A DNA stretch of 64,000 bases from Parachlamydiales bacterium (GTDB taxonomy: Bacteria > Chlamydiota > Chlamydiia > Chlamydiales > JABDDJ01): positions 1-64,000 of the forward strand of contig JBAZCF010000011.1 in assembly GCA_041671045.1 (NCBI GenBank), given 5' to 3'. Positions within the stretch are counted from its first letter, which is position 1, and every line of letters begins with the position of its first letter. Of the stretch, positions 44,667 through 54,213 are shown piece after piece. Made by a program: the position numbers and the translations under genes. Below the pieces are notes generated by a model, which saw nothing but the letters and a program-made list of their open reading frames with translations, did no database searches and had not been told where the DNA came from.

Positions 44667-44720
44667 ATGAAAAAATAAGTTTGATTCCTTTTCCTTTAAT
44701 TCTTAATCAGGAACAAACTT
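44667..44720 (+). promoter_or_regulatory. Leader with three-codon uORF and SD-masking stem before ABC-F gene
   Basis: An ATG-AAA-AAA-TAA mini-ORF (44667-44678) has a ribosome binding site (AAGG) ahead. Directly after it aagtttgattcct (44677-44689) can pair with aggaacaaactt (44709-44720), which contains the AGGA site of the ABC-F start at 44721. This arrangement resembles translation-attenuation leaders of ABC-F resistance genes. No experimental evidence exists here. Confidence 0.45.
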
Positions 44721-46310
44721 ATGTCGCGGTTACTTATACAAATTTCTTCCATTACAAAATCTTTTAGCCCTTTTTATTTATTTGAAGGGATTTCTTTGTC
44801 CATCCATGAAAGTGATGTTTTTGCCTTGATTGGTGAAAATGGATCAGGGAAAACAACCTTACTGCAAATATTGACGGGCCAGGTGATGCCTGATTCTGGT
44901 GGGATTCAAAAGGTACAGGATCTATCTATGGGATATCTATCTCAAGAAGTCAGCTTTGAAAATCCTAATTCCACCCTTAGAGAATATCTAGAAGAAGGTA
45001 AGCTTAAACAACTTGAGCAGGCTATGGCTGAAACCCTTGAAAGATCTGAAGGTTTAGACACTTGGGCAGATCTGCATGAAGAGTTTGAAAGGTTGGGAGG
45101 TTATCGACGTTTTCCAATTGAGAAAGCTTTGCAGGGTCTTAAAATCGAAGCTATCCATTTAGAAGCTCCTTTGGCTAGCTTAAGCAATGGCCAAAAAGTC
45201 AAAGCTGTGTTAGCTAAGATATTAATAGAAAATCCCTCTTTACTTTTACTTGACGAGCCGACAAATCACTTAGATGCGGACTCTATTAAATGGCTAAAGA
45301 ATCACTTACGCCAGCGTTCAGGTGCTACAGTCATTGTTTCGCATGACAGGAGATTCTTAAACCAAACGTGTAATCACACTATAGAGATCTCTCAAGGGAA
45401 GCTTACAAACTATGGGGGAAGCTATGATTATTATTTGCTGGAAAAAGAAAAGCAATTGCAAAAGCAGATAAAAGCCTTTTGGGCGCAGGAAGAAGAGCTT
45501 ACAGAGCTTAGGCAAAAAATCAAAAGCATGACCTTCTCAAAAAAGAAAGCAGTCCAGGCCACGGATAGGAATATTATGGCCTATGACCGTCGGGGCGAAA
45601 CGCATCAGAAATCACAACAGCGCGCTCTAGACGTATTAAAAGAACGCGTGGTAGAAATTGAAAGTAATTTATTGTCCCATCCTATGCCTAAAACAATAAA
45701 AGGATTGAGATTTGAACCTATTCCCCTTCTGTCTGCTGTAGCTATAGAATGTGATAATATTAGCAAAGCTTTTGGTGATAAAAAAGTATTCTCCCGTTTA
45801 CGACATAGATTATGTAAAGGGGATCGCATCATTGTCAGGGGAAATAATGGAAGCGGTAAAACCACTTTGCTACGTTGTATTCTTGGTCTTTTAGATATTG
45901 ACGAAGGCAATATCCGTAATGCACCTTCAGTAAGGGTCTCCTATTTAGATCAAGATGTGAAAGGAATTCCCTTGAATCAAACACCGGTCAAGTATTTTGA
46001 GGAGCGTTTTAATCTTTCCGAAGAAGGCCTGCGCAGGGAATTGCATAAAGCAGCATTAGGTGGAGCAGATCTTATTCGTAGAGAATTTTCCACCCTTAGT
46101 ATAGGCCAGCGTAAAAGAATGCTGTTGTTATCGTTAATTTTGGAAAAACCCAATGTCCTTCTATTAGATGAGCCTACTAATCATTTAGATTTGCAAACTT
46201 TAGAGGCTTTAGAGAAAGCCTTGCTCACATTTGAAGGTGCGATTTTAGCAGTTTCACACGACCTAACATTTATTGAAAAAATTGGAATGGATTTTTGGGA
46301 ATTAGGATGA
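44721..46310 (+). CDS. ABC-F family ATPase
   Basis: A 529-residue protein with two nucleotide-binding domains and no membrane part. Walker A motifs are GENGSGKTTLL and GNNGSGKTTLL; signature motifs LSNGQKVKA and LSIGQRKRM; Walker B both LLLLDEPTNHLD-like. The linker is charged and helical. ABC-F proteins act on the ribosome: housekeeping ones (EttA, Uup) and antibiotic-resistance ones. The subgroup cannot be fixed without a tree. Its end overlaps the broken protease gene by 9 bp. The leader ahead may respond to a ribosome-binding antibiotic. Confidence 0.92.
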   Translation: MSRLLIQISSITKSFSPFYLFEGISLSIHESDVFALIGENGSGKTTLLQILTGQVMPDSGGIQKVQDLSMGYLSQEVSFENPNSTLREYLEEGKLKQLEQAMAETLERSEGLDTWADLHEEFERLGGYRRFPIEKALQGLKIEAIHLEAPLASLSNGQKVKAVLAKILIENPSLLLLDEPTNHLDADSIKWLKNHLRQRSGATVIVSHDRRFLNQTCNHTIEISQGKLTNYGGSYDYYLLEKEKQLQKQIKAFWAQEEELTELRQKIKSMTFSKKKAVQATDRNIMAYDRRGETHQKSQQRALDVLKERVVEIESNLLSHPMPKTIKGLRFEPIPLLSAVAIECDNISKAFGDKKVFSRLRHRLCKGDRIIVRGNNGSGKTTLLRCILGLLDIDEGNIRNAPSVRVSYLDQDVKGIPLNQTPVKYFEERFNLSEEGLRRELHKAALGGADLIRREFSTLSIGQRKRMLLLSLILEKPNVLLLDEPTNHLDLQTLEALEKALLTFEGAILAVSHDLTFIEKIGMDFWELG

Positions 46311-47329
46311 AGGAGTGCGCTTGAAAAATGAGGTTATTTTGTTATGAATCCAAGATGCAGTGGAGGGTTTGTCATCTAGAATAATCATATGTTCGAAATC
46401 ATCTATGATAGGCTCTACAAAACTAAAATCGATTTCATTTTCGGGCGGTTCATGAATAGATTCCGATGGTTTAACTCCTATGATCACCATATTAAAATTC
46501 TCGTCCGGTTTTTTGAAAATCGTTTTAAGATAGCTATCCAGGGCTTGGATAGATTCGAAACTGCGGAGGGAAGCGCCTTTATCCTCTCCATTATATTTTC
46601 TGCCATGTGAGTCAAATAATACGGGCTTTCCCTCTTCAGGAAAAAAACGGCTATGGTTTCAGCGTTGCAGGTGATCACACCTGCAGCTTTTTGATTTTGT
46701 GTAGTGGCAACCTTATCTAATGTGGTGAGTTGTTTATGAAAGCCCTCTTTGACAACACCCGGTAACTGGTTATGCAGCGGGTCTTGCTTCATCATGTCAA
46801 TATACCAATCTTCAAAACCATCATAATTGTCGGGTTGAAGGGCAATTAAAGAAGAATTATCCTGCCCGTTGTTAGAAATCACATCATCAAAGAATATTGT
46901 CCCTTCGAATCCCCTACTTTTATAGTCTTCTATTCCGTTGCGCATAATATTGTTCATGTCTTCTTCAGAGGAAATGGGCCTTCCAGAAAAATAATGAATC
47001 AAGGCTTTCTGACAAATGACAGCACAGGCATTTTTGCCATAGACTGCATCAATTTTTCCTTGCGAATTTTCGCAAACAATATCTTTAGAAGAAGGGATTA
47101 TTTTTTCTTTTAACTCCAAACGAATATGACTGAATCTTTTATCAATTAATTTTATGACAGCATTTTTTTCATCTATACTCGCTGTATTACTTATAATAAT
47201 TTGAGAAAGTTTTTCTACAATTGAGTTGATTTCATTTTGGGGACCATTAGATTCTAATAACCTATTTAGATCAGCAGCTAATACATTAATTTGAATATTA
47301 TTTAAAATTGAGCGATTTATATCAGTCAT
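46302..47329 (-). pseudogene. Frameshifted herpes-tegument-like (VTD-type) cysteine protease
   Basis: Two frames read as one protein of about 342 residues. The first (from 47329) includes AVYGKNACAVICQKALIHYF, with the probable catalytic Cys near residue 102, and ends in VITCNAETIAVFF. After a T run (7 A on the + strand at 46641-46647) the other frame continues PEEGKPVLFDSHGRKYNGED and GASLRSFESIQALDSYLK to the stop at 46302. The C-A-x-A then FDSHGR arrangement is that of herpesvirus tegument-type deubiquitinases, which have bacterial relatives in chlamydiae such as Waddlia. One extra base in the run would restore it. So it may be recently dead, slip-regulated or a sequencing error. Confidence 0.72.
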
Positions 47330-47542
47330 CCAACCTCAAATCCTACAATACCATATATTTATATTACAAATAATTTATTTAAATTATCAATTATTAATTT
47401 ACATAAAAACTAACAATATAAAATATTCGTCAAATATACAAATACAACTAAAAAATATTGTAAATTTCGATTAAATTAACTACTTTTCTAATTATTCTGC
47501 TTAAGATAAGATGTCTCGTTAGATTTCACCTTGGATAAAACT

Positions 47543-48145
47543 ATGACAATTCCAGCCATCGGAAAAAGTATTATTGATCAGTCAGTACTTTTATTAAATC
47601 GTCCTTTTGTCAAAGATAGTGTCAAAAAAATCGCAGGATCATTTACTTTTGCTTTCGGTTTGCTTGAACTCTATGATATTTACCAGATTCTCAAGGGTCG
47701 CCCAGTAGTATCGGAAGTATCGCCTACTGCACCCCGTTGGGTTCAAATCTCTCATAAAGTGATCATTGTTTCCGCAAAAGTCTCTTTAGTTTTAAGTGCA
47801 GGAGTATCGCGCCCTGGAGTGTATCTTATTTCGACCTTAGCTGGGAGCGTATTTTCTACTGAGCAGCTAACCCGATATTTTGGCACCAACACGATCTTTG
47901 CAGTTAATCCCTGGCATCCTCGGCATGTTGCGAGTATTGCTGCAGTTATTTTAGCAGCGCCCGCATTTGTTCAAAGTGTGTACAAGGGTTTCTTATGGTT
48001 ATCTCATTCAGTTCAACAACCCTCGGATACAGCATCCAATGGCTGGATGGATGATATAAAAGTCAGAACGATGTCGCTCTTTAATATTATTTTTAGTAGG
48101 CCGGTATTGCATATGGGAAATGCTGCCCTACTTCGTCCTGTATAG
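47543..48145 (+). CDS. Hypothetical membrane protein
   Basis: A 200-residue protein with four hydrophobic stretches (IAGSFTFAFGLLELYDIY, VIIVSAKVSLVLSAGV, LISTLAGSVF, VASIAAVILAAPAFV). The last 40 residues are polar. The TTG at 47531 opens the frame, but the ATG at 47543 is preferred. It resembles chlamydial membrane proteins of unknown role in its hydrophobic pattern, but I recognise no family. It precedes the CPA2 antiporter by 31 bp and may be in one transcript. Confidence 0.65.
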   Translation: MTIPAIGKSIIDQSVLLLNRPFVKDSVKKIAGSFTFAFGLLELYDIYQILKGRPVVSEVSPTAPRWVQISHKVIIVSAKVSLVLSAGVSRPGVYLISTLAGSVFSTEQLTRYFGTNTIFAVNPWHPRHVASIAAVILAAPAFVQSVYKGFLWLSHSVQQPSDTASNGWMDDIKVRTMSLFNIIFSRPVLHMGNAALLRPV

Positions 48146-48176
48146 AAAATAGTTTTTACGGTATAAACCTAAACTT

Positions 48177-49397
48177 ATGGAAGCACATACATTTCTTATT
48201 CAGTTGGTCTTGATACTTGTCTCTGCTCGTTTAGTGGGCGAGTTGGCGGCCTATTTCAATATACCTTCCGTCATTGGTGAATTGGCAGCAGGAATTATCA
48301 TTGGCCCCAGTTTGTTCGGGTGGGTGGAGATATCTGAACCCATCCATTTGTTGGCGCAGATAGGCATTATTCTATTACTTTTCGAGGTAGGTCTTGAAAC
48401 AGATATCGGAAAGTTAACCTCTTCGGGGGGCAAGGCTCTTTCAGTTGCTATGATGGGAGTCGTCGTTCCTTTTGTACTAGGCTATCTAATTAGCTCTTAC
48501 GTCTTTGGTCTGTCACTTATTGCGAGTTTACTTGTGGGTAGTACGTTAACTGCCACGAGCATAGGCATAACGTTGCGTGTCTTGAGAGATCTTAAGAAGC
48601 ACACAACGCGTGAAGCACAGATCATTTTAGGCGCTGCGGTGATTGATGATATCATTGGGATAGTGCTACTTTCGATGCTGTATGAATTTTCTGTGAGTGG
48701 AGAAGTGAATTTCTTGAATGCAGGCAAGGTGATGATCTTAATCCTGTTATTCTTCGTTATCTCTCCTATTGCAGCGAAGGTCGTCTCACAGACAATCAAA
48801 AGCTGGAACGATCGTAGTGAAATTCCTGGATTGCTTCCAACGATGATCGTGGCCCTTATCTTGTTGTTTTCCTGGATAGCCTATGGCTTGGGCGCGCCTG
48901 AATTGTTGGGCGGTTTTGCTGCAGGGCTTGCTTTATCCAAGATGTTTTACTTCCCTTTTGGAAAGTATTTTGAGGTTTCAGAAGAGTTCAGCCATAAAGT
49001 TGAAGAGCAGATGAAGCCTATTGTCCATCTATTTACACCTATTTTCTTTGTCTCTATTGGTTTGTCATTAAACCTGAGAGATGTGGAATGGTCTTCATTT
49101 TTCATTTGGACCTTGACAGGGTCTTTATTGGTAGCAGCGGTCATAGGAAAATTACTCTCTGGCTTTGCGTTAAGAAAAGAAAAGCTGCTCTCCAAACTTA
49201 TCATTGGTACAGCGATGATTCCGCGCGGGGAAGTAGGGCTTATCTTTGCAAATATTGGACTAACAACCGGTGTGCTGCAAAATGAGGGATATACTGCTTT
49301 GATACTCGTTATTGTTTTTACGACACTCTTAGCGCCGTTTACGCTACGATGGCTTTATAGTCGGCAGATTGCCAAGCCTCAGGAGCGGAATTTATAG
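48177..49397 (+). CDS. CPA2-family cation:proton antiporter (KefB-like)
   Basis: A 406-residue antiporter with about 12 helices. GAAVIDDIIGIVLLSML holds the Asp-Asp pair of the CPA2 exchangers. LLLFEVGLETDIGKL and FVSIGLSLNLRD are further marks. It lacks the C-terminal TrkA-N domain of KefB/KefC, so it is a Na_H_Exchanger-only type. It exchanges Na+ or K+ for H+. Its end overlaps a convergent phosphatase gene by 19 bp. Confidence 0.9.
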   Translation: MEAHTFLIQLVLILVSARLVGELAAYFNIPSVIGELAAGIIIGPSLFGWVEISEPIHLLAQIGIILLLFEVGLETDIGKLTSSGGKALSVAMMGVVVPFVLGYLISSYVFGLSLIASLLVGSTLTATSIGITLRVLRDLKKHTTREAQIILGAAVIDDIIGIVLLSMLYEFSVSGEVNFLNAGKVMILILLFFVISPIAAKVVSQTIKSWNDRSEIPGLLPTMIVALILLFSWIAYGLGAPELLGGFAAGLALSKMFYFPFGKYFEVSEEFSHKVEEQMKPIVHLFTPIFFVSIGLSLNLRDVEWSSFFIWTLTGSLLVAAVIGKLLSGFALRKEKLLSKLIIGTAMIPRGEVGLIFANIGLTTGVLQNEGYTALILVIVFTTLLAPFTLRWLYSRQIAKPQERNL

Positions 49398-50260
49398 CCA
49401 ATGACTTTGACAAGTTCGACTCGGTCGGGGAATACATCCAGAATGAGGACGCTCCCATTGGTATTTTCAATATGGCTTTCTTCAATATCCACATTGTATT
49501 TACGGGCACATTCAGCCATAAAGAGTGTTTTCATGCTGATGGCATGGCTTACTACTAGGATATATTTTTGAGCGTGCTGAGTGGTATGGATTGTCTGCTG
49601 AAAGAAAGTGTGCATCCTTCTAAATATGTCGATGAGCGGTTCTTCTTCGGCATCTTGCGGATCCCATTTTGTTACAAATTTTTCTAGGAAAGTCTCTAGT
49701 TTAGAAATACGTTCAGCAGCCTCTTTCTCTGCGGTTAGAAAAGCTGAATCTTTCTTTGTGCCCTCATATTTGCCGCTATTTCGTTCGGACAATAAGGTGT
49801 CAATATTCAAAGGTAAGTATGCTTGGTTCACTCCCCTTAACAAAATATGGGCTGTTTCTTGCGCTCGCAGGGAGGGTGAGCTGAAAACAGAGGAGAAGTT
49901 CCATTGCTCAGATTTTTGCTCTTTCCGGATATGTTGAGCTCTTATGCTAGCCTGTTCGATCCCCTCTTCGGTGAGGTTAATCAAGTGTTCTTCACCATTT
50001 TCCCAGTAGAAATCCCTTTGTCCGGCGCAATACCGGTATTTATTGGCAGTGGAGTTTCCATGTCGAACAATATAAAAACGGGTTGCTAGTGCTTGTTTAG
50101 GAGAATATTTTTGATTGATTTGCTCTAAAATAGAATTAAAACGTTCACTGTTCTGAACCGATTCTAATTTCTGCTCAAAATAAAGTATGTATTCATCTAT
50201 TAAAGATGCATTTAGATTAAAAAAACAAAACAAAAACAGAATCGATAACAATTTTTTCAT
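49379..50260 (-). CDS. Exported histidine phosphatase
   Basis: A 293-residue protein with a signal peptide (MKKLLSILFLFCFFNLNA). RFYIVRHGNSTAN is the phospho-His motif, SSVFSSPSLRAQETA the conserved strand, ERNSGKYEGT the active loop and VVSHAISMKTLF the second His. The family includes phosphoglycerate mutases, acid phosphatases and effectors. Export to the periplasm or outside suggests scavenging phosphate or acting on a host substrate. An N-terminal helical extension of about 40 residues is unusual. Substrate unknown. Confidence 0.9.
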   Translation of the reverse strand: MKKLLSILFLFCFFNLNASLIDEYILYFEQKLESVQNSERFNSILEQINQKYSPKQALATRFYIVRHGNSTANKYRYCAGQRDFYWENGEEHLINLTEEGIEQASIRAQHIRKEQKSEQWNFSSVFSSPSLRAQETAHILLRGVNQAYLPLNIDTLLSERNSGKYEGTKKDSAFLTAEKEAAERISKLETFLEKFVTKWDPQDAEEEPLIDIFRRMHTFFQQTIHTTQHAQKYILVVSHAISMKTLFMAECARKYNVDIEESHIENTNGSVLILDVFPDRVELVKVIGYKFRS

Positions 50261-50371
50261 AAAAACATTATATCAGCTTTATTAAAATAATTCAATTTTA
50301 TGATGATCCCTAAGACTTTTAATTATTTCGTCTTGCAGGCATGATGACCTGCCAAAGAGGTTATAGTTATC

Positions 50372-50839
50372 ATGAATGAAAAAAGCACTCAGGATTCTCA
50401 TTTACTTATCGAAGCATTAAGAGCGCTCCTTCTCAACCGAGAGGCCAATACGCAAGAGCAGATTTGCGCAGCTTTGGAAAAAGAGGGCTTTGAAGTCAAC
50501 CAGTCAAAAGTCTCCAGGTTATTAAGAAAAGTGGGTGCAATCAAAGTGGAAAATGCCAAAGGACAGACAGTCTATTCTCTGCCGAGAGAGCCAGCGCCCC
50601 CTTCTTTGAACACACCTATGCATAGTTTAGTCTTAGGGGTGGATTGTAATGAGTCTATGATCGTGATTTTGACCAGTCCGGGATGCGCATCTATGGTTGC
50701 TAGAGTGCTTGAATATGCGCACTTTATTTCAGAGATATTAGGGACTGTGGCGGGAGATGATACGATATTTGTAGCACCGCGCTCTACGAAGCTAACCCAA
50801 AAGTTAGCAGACGAGATCAAGCGCTTTGTGGGCATATAA
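50372..50839 (+). CDS. argR: Arginine repressor ArgR
   Basis: A 155-residue ArgR. The N-terminal winged helix has EQICAALEKEGFEVNQSKVS and RLLRKVGAIKV; the C-terminal hexamerisation and arginine-binding domain has LGTVAGDDTIFVAP. It binds ARG boxes as a hexamer with L-arginine as corepressor. In some chlamydiae ArgR controls an arginine uptake operon. Two ARG-box-like sites in correct 21-bp phase overlap its stop codon and lie ahead of the transporter gene at 50912, so it probably controls that gene. Confidence 0.94.
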   Translation: MNEKSTQDSHLLIEALRALLLNREANTQEQICAALEKEGFEVNQSKVSRLLRKVGAIKVENAKGQTVYSLPREPAPPSLNTPMHSLVLGVDCNESMIVILTSPGCASMVARVLEYAHFISEILGTVAGDDTIFVAPRSTKLTQKLADEIKRFVGI

Positions 50840-50867
50840 ATATTCACTCTTATTGCATAAATATTCA
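50833..50867 (+). promoter_or_regulatory. Tandem ARG-box-like operator ahead of the transporter
   Basis: Cores catataaatattca (50833-50846) and tgcataaatattca (50854-50867) match the pattern TGAATnnnnATTCA, the second with one mismatch and the first in its right half only. They are 21 bp apart, the classical 18+3 bp spacing of paired ARG boxes. They sit between argR and the transporter gene. Confidence 0.6.
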
Positions 50868-50911
50868 ATTTGTGTTAGTATCATTGGTAAAAACCAACCA
50901 ATGTTAACTTC

Positions 50912-52312
50912 ATGGGAAAAAAAATATCTTTAGCTTCGCTTGTCATCCTCATCATAGCGTCGATCGACAGTGTGCGAAATCTACCTGCAGCGGCTTTATT
51001 TGGAAGTTCGCTCATCTTCTTTTTTGTTTTTGCTGCGCTTGTTTTCCTTGTCCCTACCTCTCTGGTAGCGGCGGAACTCTCGGCGACTTTCCCTGAAAAG
51101 GGCGGTGTATATCACTGGGTCAATAAAGCCTTTGGAAAGAAAATGGCGATGGCTGCCATTTGGCTGCAATGGATCAATACGATGGTCTGGTATCCTACAA
51201 TGTTATCATTCATTGCAGGAACCCTAGCTTATTTAATCGATCCCGCCTTGGCAGAGAATAAAACGTATCTAATCTCTTGCATTCTGATCACCTTTTGGAG
51301 TTTGACCTTGGTCAATCTGAAGGGTATCCATGTGTCTGCGCTTATCAACAATATCTGCTGCATTATCGGAACTATGGTTCCTATGGTTTTGCTGATTATA
51401 TTGGGTGGCGTGTGGGTGTTCAGCGGCCAGCCGCTGCAAATCAGCTTGACTACAGAGAATATTATACCGCCGCTAGCGCAGACGACTAGCTGGATCTCGC
51501 TAATTGCCATCATGGCATCCTTTTTAGGTATGGAGTTGTCAGGAGTGCATGTGAATGACATTCATAACCCGCAAAAGAATTTTCCAAAAGCTGTATTGCT
51601 GGCCTGTTTGTTTATTTTTATGACAATGATGCTAGGTTCTCTGGCTATTGCTTTTGTCATGCCTGAGCAGGATATCAATCTGATTGCAGGTGTAATGCAG
51701 ATGTTTGAAAGCTTTTTCAAAGTATTCGGTTTAGAAGCGCTGATGCCGGTATTGACATTGCTTGTTGTGGTAGGGTCTATAGGGATGATGATCAACTGGC
51801 TGATCTCGCCCGCTAAAGGTTTGCTGCATGCTGCGGAGTTTGGATTTCTACCGCCCTTTTTCTCGCATAAGAATAAAGCCGGCGTAGCATCGCGTATCTT
51901 ACTTGCACAGGCTGTATTAGTGACATGTTTTTGCTTGATATTCCTTCTTGAACCTAGTGTAAATGGTTTCTACTGGTTTTTAACTGCTCTTAGCACTGAA
52001 CTCTATATGATCATGTATGTTCTGATGTTTTTAGCCGGTTTGAGATTGCATTACAAATATGTTGATAGGCCTAAAGTCTTTAAGATCCCTGGAAACGGAT
52101 GGGGTATTTGGACTGTTTCTTTGTTAGGTATGTTTGGATGTATCACGACGATTATCGTCAGCTTCTTCCCGCCTGATAATGTGGATATTGAAAGTCCTAT
52201 GCGTTATGTAAAGATGATTGTGTCCGGAAATGTGTTGGCGTTGAGCCCGCTGTTGCTGTTCTTCTATTATCAAAAGAGGAAAAGCACTCAGCTTACACAA
52301 AAAGTGCTCTAA
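50912..52312 (+). CDS. APC-superfamily amino-acid permease/antiporter
   Basis: A 466-residue transporter with about 12 helices. The AELSATFPEKGGVYHWVNKAFG segment and the SWISLIAIMASFLGMELSGV region are typical of the AGT/GadC-XasA branch of the APC superfamily. It would exchange or import amino acids across the inner membrane. Its ARG-box-like operator and its place after argR suggest arginine or ornithine as substrate, or a polyamine-linked exchange. No signal peptide is needed. A perfect terminator follows at 52319. Confidence 0.9.
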   Translation: MGKKISLASLVILIIASIDSVRNLPAAALFGSSLIFFFVFAALVFLVPTSLVAAELSATFPEKGGVYHWVNKAFGKKMAMAAIWLQWINTMVWYPTMLSFIAGTLAYLIDPALAENKTYLISCILITFWSLTLVNLKGIHVSALINNICCIIGTMVPMVLLIILGGVWVFSGQPLQISLTTENIIPPLAQTTSWISLIAIMASFLGMELSGVHVNDIHNPQKNFPKAVLLACLFIFMTMMLGSLAIAFVMPEQDINLIAGVMQMFESFFKVFGLEALMPVLTLLVVVGSIGMMINWLISPAKGLLHAAEFGFLPPFFSHKNKAGVASRILLAQAVLVTCFCLIFLLEPSVNGFYWFLTALSTELYMIMYVLMFLAGLRLHYKYVDRPKVFKIPGNGWGIWTVSLLGMFGCITTIIVSFFPPDNVDIESPMRYVKMIVSGNVLALSPLLLFFYYQKRKSTQLTQKVL

Positions 52313-52318
52313 TAAGAA

Positions 52319-52345
52319 TAGGACGGCGGTAAAACCGCCGTCCTA
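52319..52345 (+). terminator. Rho-independent terminator, shared by convergent genes
   Basis: The arms taggacggcggt and accgccgtccta are perfect around a short A loop, followed by ggtattatttttt. It lies 7 bp past the permease stop and directly before the stop of the convergent sulfatase. Confidence 0.85.
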
Positions 52346-52349
52346 GGTA

Positions 52350-54038
52350 TTATTTTTTCAGTTGTGATGAAGGTTCCAACAATAACATCAGTCTTCTTAG
52401 TTCCTGAGGGTTATTTGCCGCTTCAATGAGTTGGACAGCAGAGCCTCCGACCGGTAAAGTGGGTCTATTAGGATATTTCGCCAAACTCATAAAATATTTG
52501 GTTAATTCCGGTTGTGCCAGAACAAGGATCCAGCCGTGGTCAGAGCCTGAGAATCGACCTGGCGATGTTCTTAGATCACCACGTGTAGGCGCTGCGCCAT
52601 TGAAAGTCATATCATATTGCTCTGCCGGATCCCACCACAAGTTATACAGCGCAGGGAAATCCAAGTTGAGGTTAGGCCCTAGCCAAGTATCTTTAGCTGT
52701 ATACAGCAATTTAAAGTTGTCAATGCGGATCCCCCCGAAGGCAAGGTCATTGATATAGATAAAGGTATTACGATTCGAAGGTCCCTTTCCTAAGAGGTAA
52801 TCACTGTTGTCCAGACCATCAAAGACAATATCCTTTCCGTCATTATCTTTCCAAATTTGTGTGGGTGGAGTGCCGCCGGCTAATTTAACAAAAGTGGGCC
52901 ACCAGTCCATATGTGACATCATTTCGTTAGCTACTGAGCCCGGTTTAATTTTTCCTGGCCACCAAGCGATTGCGGGGACGCGGAAACCGCCTTCAAAGCT
53001 GGTTCCTTTCATACCGCGGAAAGGTGTATAACCGGCATCGGGCCATGCATCGATCCAGGCACCATTGTCTGTTGTCCAAACAACGATTGTATTTTCGCTG
53101 ATCCCTGCATCGCGGATAGCTTGGATAACTTGACCGGAGTTATCGTCAAGTTCCATGAGCGAGTCCAGGTAGTTACCGCCGCCTTTTGATTTACCTTTAA
53201 AGCGTGGTGACGGGTTGTTAGGATTGTGTACTTTCATAAAACATACATACAAGAAGAAGGGGTCGGCATCCTCAGAGTGTTTTTTGATGTAGTTGACGAC
53301 ATCTTCGCGTATTATATCATCTGCGGTGGCAAGGTCTTCATAATTAAATTTTTTCTTCATTCTAACGGGTTCTTCGCCGGCTTTTCCTGCCCATTGGCTA
53401 AGGTCTACTTGGTTCCAGTGCTTCATGAAGTTTTCATTGTGTACTGGAAAATCGGGTTGCAGCGGAAGGTAATCATAGGCATATACTCCGGCATAATATG
53501 GGAGCATATATTTCATTTCGTCGAAGCCGTGAGCGGTAGGGAAATTCTCGGGTTGGTCACCGAGGTGCCATTTACCCCATTGTGCAGTATTGTAGCCTAA
53601 TTTTTTTAGCGCTTCTGCGATAGTGGGATCTTCTTTATGTAATCCGTTTAGATCTCCCGGCGCTAATACTGTGGAAAGGCCGGTGCGAAGAGGGATGCGT
53701 CCCGTGATAAAGGAAGCGCGGCCCGCGGTGCAGCTTGCCTGGCCGTAGTAGTTGGTGAAGCGGAGACCTTCTGCGGCGAGTTGGTCAAGGTGAGGTGTTT
53801 GGCAGCCTCTAGTTTCGCCGCCCCCGTAGCAGCCTAGGTCACCCCAGCCTACATCGTCGGTCATGATGAAGACAATATTAGGTTTTCTATCTTTTTTGGA
53901 ATTATCGGTGTTGATAGCATTACTATTTTTGTTTTGAGAAGTCTCTTTATTTTGTGCGTCTTGGGCTTGGATCAGATGATATGAGCAGAAGAAAGTTAAA
54001 ATGAAGAGAAGCTTAATATGGAACATATAAGGTCGCAT
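52350..54038 (-). CDS. Exported sulfatase
   Basis: A 562-residue type I sulfatase with a signal peptide (about residues 1-25), then NIVFIMTDDVGWGDLGCYGG (metal Asp pair near 61-62) and SCTAGRASFITGR, whose Cys near residue 103 would be turned into formylglycine; the motif is C-x-A-x-R, a variant of C-x-P-x-R. FLYVCFMKVHNPN and WTTDNGAW supply further metal ligands. It hydrolyses a sulfate ester, and host glycans or sulfolipids are possible targets. A formylglycine-generating enzyme gene follows it upstream in the same orientation. Confidence 0.9.
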   Translation of the reverse strand: MRPYMFHIKLLFILTFFCSYHLIQAQDAQNKETSQNKNSNAINTDNSKKDRKPNIVFIMTDDVGWGDLGCYGGGETRGCQTPHLDQLAAEGLRFTNYYGQASCTAGRASFITGRIPLRTGLSTVLAPGDLNGLHKEDPTIAEALKKLGYNTAQWGKWHLGDQPENFPTAHGFDEMKYMLPYYAGVYAYDYLPLQPDFPVHNENFMKHWNQVDLSQWAGKAGEEPVRMKKKFNYEDLATADDIIREDVVNYIKKHSEDADPFFLYVCFMKVHNPNNPSPRFKGKSKGGGNYLDSLMELDDNSGQVIQAIRDAGISENTIVVWTTDNGAWIDAWPDAGYTPFRGMKGTSFEGGFRVPAIAWWPGKIKPGSVANEMMSHMDWWPTFVKLAGGTPPTQIWKDNDGKDIVFDGLDNSDYLLGKGPSNRNTFIYINDLAFGGIRIDNFKLLYTAKDTWLGPNLNLDFPALYNLWWDPAEQYDMTFNGAAPTRGDLRTSPGRFSGSDHGWILVLAQPELTKYFMSLAKYPNRPTLPVGGSAVQLIEAANNPQELRRLMLLLEPSSQLKK

Positions 54039-54213
54039 AGCACTCCTTCAGTTGATGTAAAGTCTTATATATAAGAACTTTGAGTTAATAAACTTGAACG
54101 ATCCCTAAAAATATGGTTTTACCACAAAAAGCTCTTAATAAGCTGTTATTTTTAAAATAAATACTTAAACAACACTGAGTTCGACTTAAAATAATGCGGA
54201 TGGAAATAAGCTA

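Noticed and set aside
47330..47542. Replication origin because of AT-rich sequence
   Set aside because: No DnaA-box cluster and no dnaA or related genes nearby; simply AT-rich intergenic sequence.
50833..50867. Plain AT-rich promoter only
   Set aside because: The exact 21-bp spacing of two ATTCA cores next to argR makes an ArgR site more likely, though not proven.
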